A stretch of 7,412 nucleotides of DNA from Bacillota bacterium (GCA_021802375.1 JAKAAL010000183.1:1-7412), one strand, 5' to 3'; shown: positions 1 through 6,564, counted from the first letter of the stretch. Notes: generated by a model not told the origin, from the letters alone. Translations and numbers: made by a program.

Positions 1-51
1 GACGGTAGCCGCTGGTCGTTCAACGCAAAAGATCAAGTTTCAGGTCGAAGG

Positions 52-78
52 TTGACGTCATGCTGGAGAGGAGATAAT
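52..78 (+). promoter_or_regulatory. Candidate sigma-A-type promoter upstream of the zinc-ribbon gene
   Basis: A TTGACG box at 52-57 (5 of 6 to TTGACA) is followed after 15 bp by GATAAT at 73-78 (5 of 6 to TATAAT). The 15-bp spacing is short. A 17-bp alternative ends in the poorer TAATTT at 75-80. It points at the zinc-ribbon gene and would give a leader of about 65 nt. Inferred from box matches only. Confidence 0.3.
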
Positions 79-150
79 TTAAAAACGTGCCCCGCTGGAT
101 CGAGGAGTCGACAGCACAGGGGTATTCACCTGATATCATGTTGACACGGG

Positions 151-465
151 GTGGATCGTCAAATCGCATTAACCAAACTTCGCGCTAACGTTGCTCAAGC
201 ACAATCCGAACAAGAAAAGGCACTGGCTGCGTTGGGCAATGCGGTATATCACGTGTTCAAATCGCAAGGTACGGTTGACGCCTCCGATGGAACCATCGCA
301 GCGCTGATTGAGAAGGTGGACGACAGTCAATCCAAAGTGGATGCAGCCCAACAGGCTCTGAAGGTAGTAAATTTGGGCACTGATGCGGACCACTGTCCAT
401 CTTGTGGGGCAGCGGTTGAACCCTCTGTGAAATTTTGTCCCGAATGTGGGAAACCAGTGGCATAA
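151..465 (+). CDS. Small coiled-coil protein with C-terminal zinc ribbon (hypothetical)
   Basis: This 104-residue protein has two parts. Residues 1-72 are Ala/Gln/Lys/Glu-rich and look helical, probably a coiled coil. The end carries two zinc knuckles, CPSCG (C82, C85) and CPECG (C96, C99), the standard four-cysteine zinc-ribbon arrangement. There is no signal peptide or membrane segment, so it is probably cytoplasmic. Zinc ribbons of this kind mediate nucleic-acid or protein contacts, but the specific role is unknown. The GTG at 151 is the only reasonable start, because an in-frame TGA lies at 142-144. No good Shine-Dalgarno precedes it, only a G-run touching the start codon, so translation may be weak. 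The stop codon lies inside the hairpin at 457-485. The next gene is convergent, so this one stands alone or ends an operon beginning left of the window. The domain call is firm; function is not assigned. Confidence 0.75.
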   Translation: MDRQIALTKLRANVAQAQSEQEKALAALGNAVYHVFKSQGTVDASDGTIAALIEKVDDSQSKVDAAQQALKVVNLGTDADHCPSCGAAVEPSVKFCPECGKPVA

Positions 466-485
466 GGGGATTGCCCTTATGCCAC
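457..485. terminator. 12-bp perfect hairpin between convergent genes (likely bidirectional terminator)
   Basis: GTGGCATAAGGG at 457-468 is repeated in perfect inversion as CCCTTATGCCAC at 474-485, with a 5-nt loop. It includes the stop codon of the zinc-ribbon gene (463-465) and ends 11 bp from the stop of the convergent acyl-CoA synthetase. Position and symmetry favour a shared terminator. The T-tracts are short (TTT on the plus side, a broken TTT on the minus side), so efficiency is uncertain. Confidence 0.55.
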
Positions 486-496
486 TTTGGACGCCG

Positions 497-2098
497 TTAT
501 TCGTGTCGTAGCTGGTAGCGCTGAATTTTTCCGCTCGGAGTCTTGGGAAGTGTGGCAACAAACGCAATCTCACGTGGATATGCGGTTTTCGCCAACCGTT
601 GCCGTACCCATTCTCTTAATTCAGCCGCCAGTTGGTCATCTGCAGCATGGGTACTGCGTAAGACAATATAGGCTTTAATCGACTCGCCCCGTAACTCATC
701 GGGGACGCCGACTACAGCGCATTCGGCCACCGAAGGGTGAGTCATTAGGACGTTTTCCACTTCAAAGGGGCCAATTCGGTATCCAGCGGACAGAATAATA
801 TCGTCGGATCGACCAGAAAAATAGAAGTAACCTTCATCATCGCGGCTGGCATCGTCTCCAGTAAGATAATACCGGCCGTCTGTGGTAAAACGTTCGTGAG
901 TGCGATCTGGGGCTTGGTAATATCCAGAAAACCAGAACAAGGGGGAAGCGTGGGTATCTATCGCTAAGTGACCTTCCACGGAACTGCCGAGTTCGGTCCC
1001 CTTGTCGTCAACAACGACGGCGCGAAAACCGGGCATGGCGCCTCCCATAGACCCCGGTTTGACAGGACGATTTAACCGCGGATCGTGATGGTTGTTAATC
1101 ACCATGCCAAGTTCAGTTTGGCCGTAATGATCATAGATGGGTAAGCCAAACACGGTCTCTGACCATTGACTGACCTCGGGATTTAACGGTTCTCCGGCGC
1201 TAGAGATGATTCGTAGGGCAGTTGCCTTGGGTGTCGGGTTGGTAGCGCGGATGGCGCGAAATGCTGTAGGCGCCGCGGCAAAGTTGGTAATATGATATTG
1301 CTCCAGCAATTGCGTAAGGGTGTCGGGGTCAAACGCCCCTTGATAAGCTAATGTTGCTTGTCCCAGCAAGAGGGGGCCGATAAGGCCATAGTAGAGACCA
1401 TACGCCCATCCTGGGTCTGCTAAATTCCAAAATCGATCATCGGGTCTAAGATCCAAGCCAAATCTCATATAACCTTCAAAGGCTGCCAATGCCCATATCG
1501 GGACGACAACCCCTTTGGGCTGACCGGTAGTGCCGGAAGTGTAAAGCAGCACCATGGCATCATCGCCATCGCGGGTGGTCCATCCGCTTTTGGGTGAAAA
1601 AGCGAGTAGATTCTGAAATGAGACATCTCTTGAATCAGCAGTCTGAGTCGTAACGATGGCATGTAACGCCTCTATAGGCGAACTAGGGAGTTTGGCGCGG
1701 TTGTTGGCATCGGTGACCACGACTTTAGTCTTGCTGTCCTCCAAGCGATAACCCACTGCCTCATTCCCAAATGCTGTAAATAGCGGAACATAGACGGCAC
1801 CTAAACGCCATGTGGCAAGCGCTGTCAGGGTTAATTCGAGACCTTTCGGAAGGAGTGCTGCTACGCGGTCTCCCGGTCCTACTCCGAGGGCGGACAACCC
1901 TCCTGCCAGGTGCGCGGTAAGGTTGTCTAAGTCGGAAAAGGTGTAGGTGTTTTCTTGCCCCGGAGAAGACACAACATGGAGCGCGGCAGCATTAGGTTTC
2001 TCATTGCTATGCTGTCCAAGCAAAAACCAGGCAGCATTGACTCCTGCGGTACGATACTGTGATAGCCAAGATCTGATGGTGCCATCCATAGAATTCAT
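497..2098 (-). CDS. AMP-forming acyl-CoA (acetyl/medium-chain) synthetase
   Basis: This 533-residue enzyme of the ANL (adenylate-forming) superfamily activates a carboxylic acid with ATP to an acyl-adenylate and transfers it to CoA. The family signatures are intact and in order: P-loop YTSGTTGQPKG (about 186-196), HYGQTE (324-329), TGDD (413-416, where the last aspartate normally binds ribose), the hinge segment SGRSDDIILSAGYRI (from 428), and the C-terminal PKTPSGK with catalytic lysine K524. The length fits medium-chain/AcsA-like synthetases of about 530-550 residues rather than classical Acs of about 650. The ADPGWAYGLYY segment is also typical of that branch. The acid used cannot be read from sequence. 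The reading frame is open 17 codons further upstream, but the strong ribosome site at 2106-2113 fixes the start at 2098. It is probably monocistronic: a broken regulator lies upstream and a convergent gene downstream. It looks cytoplasmic and functional. Confidence 0.93.
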   Translation of the reverse strand: MNSMDGTIRSWLSQYRTAGVNAAWFLLGQHSNEKPNAAALHVVSSPGQENTYTFSDLDNLTAHLAGGLSALGVGPGDRVAALLPKGLELTLTALATWRLGAVYVPLFTAFGNEAVGYRLEDSKTKVVVTDANNRAKLPSSPIEALHAIVTTQTADSRDVSFQNLLAFSPKSGWTTRDGDDAMVLLYTSGTTGQPKGVVVPIWALAAFEGYMRFGLDLRPDDRFWNLADPGWAYGLYYGLIGPLLLGQATLAYQGAFDPDTLTQLLEQYHITNFAAAPTAFRAIRATNPTPKATALRIISSAGEPLNPEVSQWSETVFGLPIYDHYGQTELGMVINNHHDPRLNRPVKPGSMGGAMPGFRAVVVDDKGTELGSSVEGHLAIDTHASPLFWFSGYYQAPDRTHERFTTDGRYYLTGDDASRDDEGYFYFSGRSDDIILSAGYRIGPFEVENVLMTHPSVAECAVVGVPDELRGESIKAYIVLRSTHAADDQLAAELREWVRQRLAKTAYPREIAFVATLPKTPSGKIQRYQLRHE

Positions 2099-2105
2099 AA
2101 CTCGG

Positions 2106-2113
2106 ACCTCCTT
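2106..2113 (-). promoter_or_regulatory. Ribosome binding site that sets the synthetase start
   Basis: On the minus strand AAGGAGGT lies 7 nt before the ATG at 2098-2096. It is a near-perfect Shine-Dalgarno and lies inside the upstream extension of the open frame, which is therefore not translated as part of the enzyme. Confidence 0.85.
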
Positions 2114-2152
2114 AATGACGGTACGGCGTATTAATTTGATTCGGCCCATCCG

Positions 2153-2182
2153 CTTATCGTCAGTATTTCACAAGAACGTCAG
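2153..2182 (-). promoter_or_regulatory. Candidate promoter of the acyl-CoA synthetase gene
   Basis: On the minus strand CTGACG (2182-2177, 4 of 6) and GATAAG (2158-2153, 4 of 6) are separated by 18 bp. A transcript would start near 2146 and carry a leader of about 48 nt before the ATG. The boxes are imperfect; this is the best candidate I found in the leader. Confidence 0.3.
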
Positions 2183-2205
2183 ACTAGCCAGAAGGCGTTT
2201 GTTGA

Positions 2206-2233
2206 ACACTGATCTTCGATATGGAATCAGTGT
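2206..2233. repeat. 8-bp inverted repeat upstream of the synthetase promoter
   Basis: ACACTGAT (2206-2213) and ATCAGTGT (2226-2233) are perfect inverted arms separated by 12 bp. No T-run follows on either strand, so it is more operator-like than terminator-like. It lies about 60-90 bp upstream of the predicted start of synthetase transcription, where an activator or repressor could bind. No dedicated regulator is identifiable. Confidence 0.4.
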
Positions 2234-2353
2234 AGCCCTCGGTTCCAAGCGGAGAAAATCGTGGAAACAATAACTGTTTTACTTCTCTATCGCAACGTAT
2301 AGGAGTTCATCTTGCGTCTAACGAGGCGTATCCGGCGGAACCGTCTGCGGTCC

Positions 2354-2595
2354 TTAGCCGACCCGTCTCGTCGGGTGGGTCCGGACGAACGATCCCCGTC
2401 CAACCGTGGTTTCGGTCACGCCGTTCTTTTCCCATTCTTCATAAGTGCGTGCGACCGTATTTGGATTCAACAAGAGGTGAGGAGCCACTGCGCGCACGGT
2501 TGGCAACTGATCGCCGAGAATCTGTGAATCTCTCGTTTCATGGCTAGGACCAGTTGTTGATATAGAGGCTCGGGCCCGCCCGCAAGCTCGCACAT
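2354..2595 (-). pseudogene. Frameshifted YtrA-type GntR transcriptional regulator
   Basis: Two frames together encode a GntR winged-helix domain of the YtrA subfamily. From the ATG at 2595 (preceded by AAAGAGG, 6-8 nt away) one frame reads MCELAGGPEPLYQQLVLAMK and then REI, the usual first helix. The conserved second half, from GDQLPTVRAVA through NPNTVARTYEEWEKNGV to the wing GRGSFV, lies in another frame ending at 2354. Between the I codon (2529-2527) and the GD codons (starting 2515) there are 11 nt. YtrA-type proteins have seven residues (21 nt) there, so about 10 nt appear to be missing. The protein also stops about nine residues after the wing, whereas family members usually continue for roughly 40 more. 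YtrA-type regulators normally head ABC-transporter operons; none is present here. The open frame running from the GTG at 2611 is not the native N-terminus. A sequencing error is an alternative for the frameshift but would not explain the short end. Confidence 0.8.
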
Positions 2596-2710
2596 GACCT
2601 GCCTCTTTCACATTGTCCTAGTTCTAGTATGATGCACGTAGTCTGCTGGATGATGTCAGGAGCGTCCGTGCAGTGACGGAGACGTGCCATCCGGGAGTGC
2701 CGTGCGCTCA

Positions 2711-3673
2711 TCACTCAAAAGGGATGGTCAGATTTGCCTCTTGGTTCGTCGCGGGCCGATTATTGTGTCGGATTGGCGCGTTCTTGCCGATGGCCACCCA
2801 AGCCACTACGACGACAGCCGCCAGAACATTCACCCAAGTTAGGTGCTCTCCCAGGAGAAACCATGACCAAAGTAACGTGAAGAAGGGTTGGAGGTATTGC
2901 ATTTGACTAACTCGCGCGACACCACCTATGGCCATGCCGGAGTACCAAGCCACGAAACCAAAGAACTGGCTTCCAGTACCCAAATACATCAAGGCGATCC
3001 ACGCTTTCCAGGAAGCGCCGATGACTAAGTCAGGATGCGAAATCACAACGCTCGCATCGAGGACTAAGAGCACAGGCGCTGACAGCACAATGGCCCACGC
3101 AATGACTTGCCAGCCACCGAGGTCTTGAGCCAGTTGGCCACCCTCAGCATAAGCGAATGCAACCATGACAACTGCCACCAGCAGCGCTACATCGGGCCAA
3201 TGGATGCTGCCTAAACCTTCGATGATGACATAGACGACTACCGATGCTGCAGCGGCGGCGCTGCTCAACCAAAATCCACCGGATGGACGTTCACCGTGAC
3301 GCACGGCGGCCACGGCCGCCGTGGCCAGTGGCAACAAGGCCAATTCAATGGCGCCATGGGATGCGGGCACTCGGTCCATGGCCCATGCGGTCAAGAGAGG
3401 AAACCCAAAAATTGCGCCTCCTGCGACAACGGCGAGATGGGGTACATGGTGCCGGCTAGGCCAACGTTCATGCTTGAACGTAAGCAGAAACCCGGCAAAC
3501 ATAGCTGAGATAAGGGCACGACCTGGTCCTACCAGTAACGAACCGAAGGAGGTCACTGCGAGATGGGAGGCTGGTAAAGTCAGGCTGAAAATCAGGATGC
3601 CAATACCTCCGATGCCTAGTCCTCTCATTTCCTTCGTTTGGCGAGAGGCGTCTACTGTGCGTTGTTTGGGCAT
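2711..3673 (-). CDS. EamA/DMT-family membrane transporter
   Basis: This 320-residue integral membrane protein is built from two EamA repeats with about 9-10 hydrophobic helices, as usual for drug/metabolite transporters of about 300 residues. The first repeat ends with ELALLPLATAAVAAVRHGERP and the second with MQYLQPFFTLLWSWFLLGEH, the typical end-of-repeat signature of a Pro-containing helix followed by GE. Such proteins generally export amino acids, nucleobases or other small metabolites; the substrate is not predictable here. The frame stays open to 3799, but that extension is hydrophilic, overlaps the divergent mocR start and contains the operator region. The ATG at 3671-3673 follows GGGGGA at a 5-nt spacing and is preferred. 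Divergent pairing with a MocR regulator suggests direct control by it. Residues after about 300 form a polar cytoplasmic tail. Confidence 0.88.
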   Translation of the reverse strand: MPKQRTVDASRQTKEMRGLGIGGIGILIFSLTLPASHLAVTSFGSLLVGPGRALISAMFAGFLLTFKHERWPSRHHVPHLAVVAGGAIFGFPLLTAWAMDRVPASHGAIELALLPLATAAVAAVRHGERPSGGFWLSSAAAAASVVVYVIIEGLGSIHWPDVALLVAVVMVAFAYAEGGQLAQDLGGWQVIAWAIVLSAPVLLVLDASVVISHPDLVIGASWKAWIALMYLGTGSQFFGFVAWYSGMAIGGVARVSQMQYLQPFFTLLWSWFLLGEHLTWVNVLAAVVVVAWVAIGKNAPIRHNNRPATNQEANLTIPFE

Positions 3674-3711
3674 CGCTATCCCCCATTTCCGTGTTTGTTT
3701 CACGGTATCCC

Positions 3712-3768
3712 GGCTGGCGTCTTGTGTCTCCAGCCAATTGGAGATGACTTTACCCAGCCAATGTGGAG
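3712..3768. promoter_or_regulatory. Direct-repeat operator candidate in the eamA-mocR divergent promoter
   Basis: Two copies of CCAGCCAAT(N)TGGAG lie at 3730-3743 and 3754-3768, with starts 24 bp apart; the second copy has one extra G. A GGCTGG at 3712-3717 is the inverse of the CCAGCC core, and CCAATTGG at 3734-3741 is itself palindromic. MocR-type regulators characteristically bind paired direct repeats between themselves and a divergent target, so this is the expected place and form. No convincing -35/-10 pair stands out for either gene. The best plus-strand match, TTTACC with TATGGG (3749-3777), would start transcription inside the ribosome site. Confidence 0.6.
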
Positions 3769-3792
3769 TAGTATGGGAATAGGAGGGGCGCC

Positions 3793-5277
3793 ATGTCACG
3801 AGAACTCGTCTTAACAGATCGCGGACCGGTCTACCGACAAATCGCGGAGTATTTTCGCGATCAGATTATCTCAGGGGATATGGACTCCGGAACGCGACTC
3901 CCCACCGAAAGGACCCTAGCCGCCCAATTGGGAGTCAACCGTAGTACCGTCAGCGCGGCTTACGATGAACTCCGAGCCATTGGCTTGATTCGGTCGGTAC
4001 CGGGCCGGGGCACCCGTGTTAGCGAGGACTCATGGGGTCTAGCGTATCGCACGCCTGATTGGATGACTTACCTGGAACACGGAATCTTTCAGCCGACTCT
4101 GCCTTTAGTGCGCCGTATTTGGATGGCCAATCGCCAACCGGGATTTATCAATTTTGCACGCGGCGAAATGGCGTCCGAACTATGGCCTTCCGACAAAATG
4201 CTGACTGTGCTCCAAAAAATCTCTAGTGGGCTTCCCTTGGGCTACAGTGATCCCCGTGGCGAAGAAATCTTACGATCGGCCATCGCGGATCATCTTCGCA
4301 CCGAGTATCAGCTTGAGGTTTCCGATCATCGCGTCTTGGTCACGGCGGGATCGCAACAAGGACTGCTGTTAGTCATCCAAACTCTGTTGCGTCCGGGTGA
4401 CGCGGTGGGATTAGAGCAGCCCTCCTATGCCTATTCCTTGCCCCTGTTCGCTGCGGCAGGGATACGCCGCTTTCCCATTCCTGTGGATGGTGACGGTGTG
4501 ATCCCTGAAGCGATTATCCCGCTACACCGACGCCATAAGATTCGCATGGTATTTGTGACGCCGACCTATCAAAATCCCACCGCCACCACGTTAACCTTGC
4601 CCCGGCGACGGCGTCTTCTGGATATCTGCGGGGACTTGCGGATTCCAATTATTGAAGACGATGCCCATGGAGCTTTAACCTTGGCGGGAAGTCCGTTGCC
4701 GCCACCCCCTATTGCCGCCTTGTCCGACGCTGGCCATCAGGTATTGTACCTTGGGACCCTCTCCAAAACCTGGGCTCCGGGTTTGCGCGTGGGCTGGCTG
4801 GTCGGTCCCGCGTCTGTTGTCGATCGCCTGGCCGGGGTTCGCGAGCAAATGGACTTTGGTGTGAGTACTCTGGCTCAAGTCACCGCTGCCGAGATTCTTC
4901 AGTCCGGGGCCTGGGATCGACAGTTGACTCAACTGCAGTTGACATTGACGAGACGCCGGAATGCTATGGCGCACGCCTTATTTGAGACGTTCGGGGATGA
5001 TCTTCAATTCACGCTGCCGGGAGGGGGCTATCACCTCTGGACGTCATTGCCCCCTGAAGTATCGGAGATCAGGCTACTTGACGCCGCGTTGGATAAGCGG
5101 GTTGTCGTCGTCCCGGGATCGGTGTATGGTTCTCCTCCGGGATTTTTGCGTATCACCTATGCGAGTTCGTTGGAATCAGAAATCACCGAAGGAGTCTTGC
5201 GATTGCATGATGCCATTACTATGTGGTCCAATGTTGCTCCTACACCATTACAAATAGCGCGCGGCCAGCATACATGA
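3793..5277 (+). CDS. MocR-type (GntR/aminotransferase fusion) transcriptional regulator
   Basis: The 494-residue protein joins an N-terminal GntR winged helix (about residues 8-75, with GTRLPTERTLAAQLGVNRSTV and the wing PGRGTRV) to a class-I aminotransferase fold (about 110-475), the normal MocR architecture and length. PLP-binding features are present: TAGSQQG, an EDD motif at 288-290, and SKTWAPGLRVGW with the Schiff-base lysine K325. Near the end, FLRITYAS carries the usual carboxylate-binding arginine. The loop TPTYQNPTATT has alanine where many homologues have glycine, and EDDAHG replaces the common EDDYDSE. The cofactor lysine is kept, so PLP sensing is plausible. AGGAGG lies 6 nt before the ATG. 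It is divergent from an EamA transporter, as in several Bacillus MocR/DMT pairs, which suggests it regulates that gene and itself. Pyridoxine-pathway (PdxR) or GABA (GabR) roles are not supported by the neighbours. Confidence 0.92.
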   Translation: MSRELVLTDRGPVYRQIAEYFRDQIISGDMDSGTRLPTERTLAAQLGVNRSTVSAAYDELRAIGLIRSVPGRGTRVSEDSWGLAYRTPDWMTYLEHGIFQPTLPLVRRIWMANRQPGFINFARGEMASELWPSDKMLTVLQKISSGLPLGYSDPRGEEILRSAIADHLRTEYQLEVSDHRVLVTAGSQQGLLLVIQTLLRPGDAVGLEQPSYAYSLPLFAAAGIRRFPIPVDGDGVIPEAIIPLHRRHKIRMVFVTPTYQNPTATTLTLPRRRRLLDICGDLRIPIIEDDAHGALTLAGSPLPPPPIAALSDAGHQVLYLGTLSKTWAPGLRVGWLVGPASVVDRLAGVREQMDFGVSTLAQVTAAEILQSGAWDRQLTQLQLTLTRRRNAMAHALFETFGDDLQFTLPGGGYHLWTSLPPEVSEIRLLDAALDKRVVVVPGSVYGSPPGFLRITYASSLESEITEGVLRLHDAITMWSNVAPTPLQIARGQHT

Positions 5278-5765
5278 CCCCCTGGGGCTAGATAAACACC
5301 GAGTTACTATGGCGCGAACGTTCTAGTCAATCCATATCGGTCCGTTCAGGATCCACACAAATCGCCTAGGGTCTCCTTTCCGGAACAATAGCTTGCACGA
5401 CGTTCTCCAGAGATGCGGATAGAGGATCTCTATTGTGAGATTGAGGATAGTCAAGCGGAACGTTCATGGCCAAAGAGTTTGAAACGCGACAAAATTGCTA
5501 GCCATCACTGTGCAAGGGATTGGGCATGCCGCCTTAGCCCATGTCTCACCAATCTTCACTTGCTATCCGTCACAAAGAGATCTGGTAGCTCTTTATTCTC
5601 GGTTGCTATTCTGCACATTTGCTCTTAAGAGTTCTGATTTCAAAGCACATAAATATGTGTACTTACGGTCGACCCCAACGGCTGCTTTTGGCTTTTCATG
5701 ACGTCGTCCCGGTTCGATGCATCACAAAACCGGTTATGATAATTTTTGTGTCGCTCATCTATGAT
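5278..5765. other. 488-bp gene-free stretch with possible coding remnants
   Basis: No intact gene is evident between mocR and tetR. On the plus strand an open frame at 5495-5701 from a TTG reads LLAITVQGIGHAALAHVSP and onward, without a ribosome site. On the minus strand two overlapping frames look protein-like but are broken: one containing GETWAKAACPIPCTVMASNF (ending near 5461) and one, from an ATG at 5467 to a stop at 5366, containing DYPQSHNRDPLSASLENVV. I recognise none of them. The two minus fragments could be parts of one decayed gene, but that is a guess. A small palindrome CACATA-AA-TATGTG lies at 5646-5659, and the inverted repeat at 5723-5750 sits at the tetR side. Confidence 0.4.
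5723..5750. repeat. Inverted repeat just downstream of tetR (operator or weak terminator)
   Basis: CACAAAA (5723-5729) and TTTTGTG (5744-5750) are perfect 7-bp arms around a 14-bp centre containing CCGGTTATGATAAT. It lies about 16 bp past the tetR stop. The AT-rich stem and lack of a following T-run on the minus strand make it a poor intrinsic terminator. A related sequence lies on the other side of tetR at 6622-6640, which hints at a protein-binding site. Confidence 0.4.
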
Positions 5766-6404
5766 TTAATCCTGGCGTTTTTGACTTCCTTGCAACGCCA
5801 GCCGAAGATAAAGGGTGGTGATATCGGATGCTGGCAGTGGGCCGTCTGCTTGGTACCATTGAGCCACCGAATTCAATAGCCCCAAGAGAGCAAATGCGAG
5901 AATCTTTGGTTGATACGCGGGATCGATAACACCAGCAGCGATGGCGTCTTCTATAATGCGCTGGATGCGTTCGGTGTACGCACGGCGTTCTTTTACGGTT
6001 TCTTCCGAAAATGCGGCCTCGCCCATGAGCACCGCCACTAGCGATCGATGGCGCATCACGACATTGAGATGACTCTTAATGGCTTCAGTCACCCGTTGGC
6101 CGGGATCAGAAATGTGAGCCATCACTTCATCAAGTTGAGAATTTAATGCGCCTACGGCCCGTGCGTGAATCTCCACCAGGATTTCCTTCTTGTTTTTCCA
6201 ATAATAGTAGAAGATACCTTTAGATAAGCCGAGACATTCGGTGATTTCTTCAATTGAGGTGCTGGCATATCCTTGCTCCTCGAAGAGCGCTGCTGCTTTT
6301 TCGAGGAAAAGGCTCCGTCGTTCTTCGGCGGTAAGTGCCGCCAAAGGATTGAGCTCGTCACTTAACCGGGGTCGCCCAACGCGCCGAGTATTTCCGGGAT
6401 TCAT
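5766..6404 (-). CDS. TetR/AcrR-family transcriptional regulator
   Basis: This 212-residue protein has the usual TetR length and layout. The N-terminal DNA-binding domain is clear: FLEKAAALFEEQGYASTSIEEIT leads into the recognition helix region LGLSKGIFYYYWKNKKEIL (about 59-77). A basic RRVGRPR stretch (residues 7-13) precedes it, resembling an AT-hook tail seen in some relatives. The remaining all-helical domain (about 85-205) binds an unknown ligand. The open frame begins at a TTG at 6422, but that codon overlaps the Shine-Dalgarno GGGAGG, so the ATG at 6404-6402 is chosen. The SD-to-start gap of about 10 nt is slightly long. It is divergent from the decayed GT87-like gene and separated by 276 bp, and probably represses itself and possibly that unit. 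No neighbouring intact target points to a ligand. Confidence 0.92.
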   Translation of the reverse strand: MNPGNTRRVGRPRLSDELNPLAALTAEERRSLFLEKAAALFEEQGYASTSIEEITECLGLSKGIFYYYWKNKKEILVEIHARAVGALNSQLDEVMAHISDPGQRVTEAIKSHLNVVMRHRSLVAVLMGEAAFSEETVKERRAYTERIQRIIEDAIAAGVIDPAYQPKILAFALLGLLNSVAQWYQADGPLPASDITTLYLRLALQGSQKRQD

Positions 6405-6456
6405 TCCCCAAATTCCTCCCAACTAATGCATTACTGCGGTGATAAGGATCGTCATG

Positions 6457-6485
6457 CTTTTAGACTACCAGACCGGCATTGAAAA
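6457..6485 (-). promoter_or_regulatory. Candidate tetR promoter
   Basis: On the minus strand TTTTCA (6485-6480, 4 of 6) and TAAAAG (6462-6457, 4 of 6) are 17 bp apart. Transcription would begin near 6450 with a leader of about 45 nt. One copy of the GGCATTG repeat (6475-6481) overlaps its -35 box, which would fit autoregulation. Confidence 0.33.
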
Positions 6486-6520
6486 TAACCATGGCAATGA
6501 ATTATTTATCTCAGGCATTG
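6475..6520. repeat. Three GGCA(T/A)TG motifs in the tetR promoter region
   Basis: GGCATTG at 6475-6481, GGCAATG at 6493-6499 and GGCATTG at 6514-6520 are spaced 18 and 21 bp apart. Their CATTG/CAATG cores also form alternating inverted pairs, for example 6477-6481 with 6495-6499. AAATAA/TTATTT form a further 6-bp inverted pair around the middle copy. The cluster is a candidate TetR operator array. Confidence 0.35.
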
Positions 6521-6564
6521 TACTCGCCCCCTAAAATATCTGGAACGGTTAAGATTGGCGTTGT

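Noticed and set aside
2..55. Short frame open from the left edge to TGA at 53-55 that could be the C-terminus of an upstream gene
   Set aside because: Only 17 codons are visible with no recognisable motif, and another frame is also open through 144, so no choice can be supported.
141..169. Perfect TTGACA hexamer overlapping the zinc-ribbon gene start
   Set aside because: At 17 bp downstream only TCGCAT is found, a poor -10, and the position is inside the gene; probably chance.
169..573. Long minus-strand open frame opposite the zinc-ribbon gene
   Set aside because: It overlaps the zinc-ribbon gene and the hairpin, has no ribosome site, and its translation shows no family features; a shadow frame.
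2312..2527. Plus-strand open frame opposite the YtrA-like pseudogene
   Set aside because: Arg/Ser-rich translation mirrors the clear GntR sequence on the other strand; a shadow.
2660..2690. Imperfect hairpin (CGTC-CGT / ACGGAGACG) downstream of the EamA gene as a terminator
   Set aside because: The stem needs a 2-nt bulge and no T-run follows on the minus strand.
3321..3782. 153-codon plus-strand open frame opposite the EamA gene
   Set aside because: The opposite strand encodes an unmistakable transporter, and this frame has no start signal or motif.
5279..5290. CCCCCTGGGG just after the mocR stop as a terminator
   Set aside because: The loop would be too small, the stem is short, and no T-run follows.
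5710..5735. CGGTTCGATGC resembling a tRNA T-arm
   Set aside because: The flanking bases do not form the required T-stem and no acceptor or anticodon stem can be built around it.
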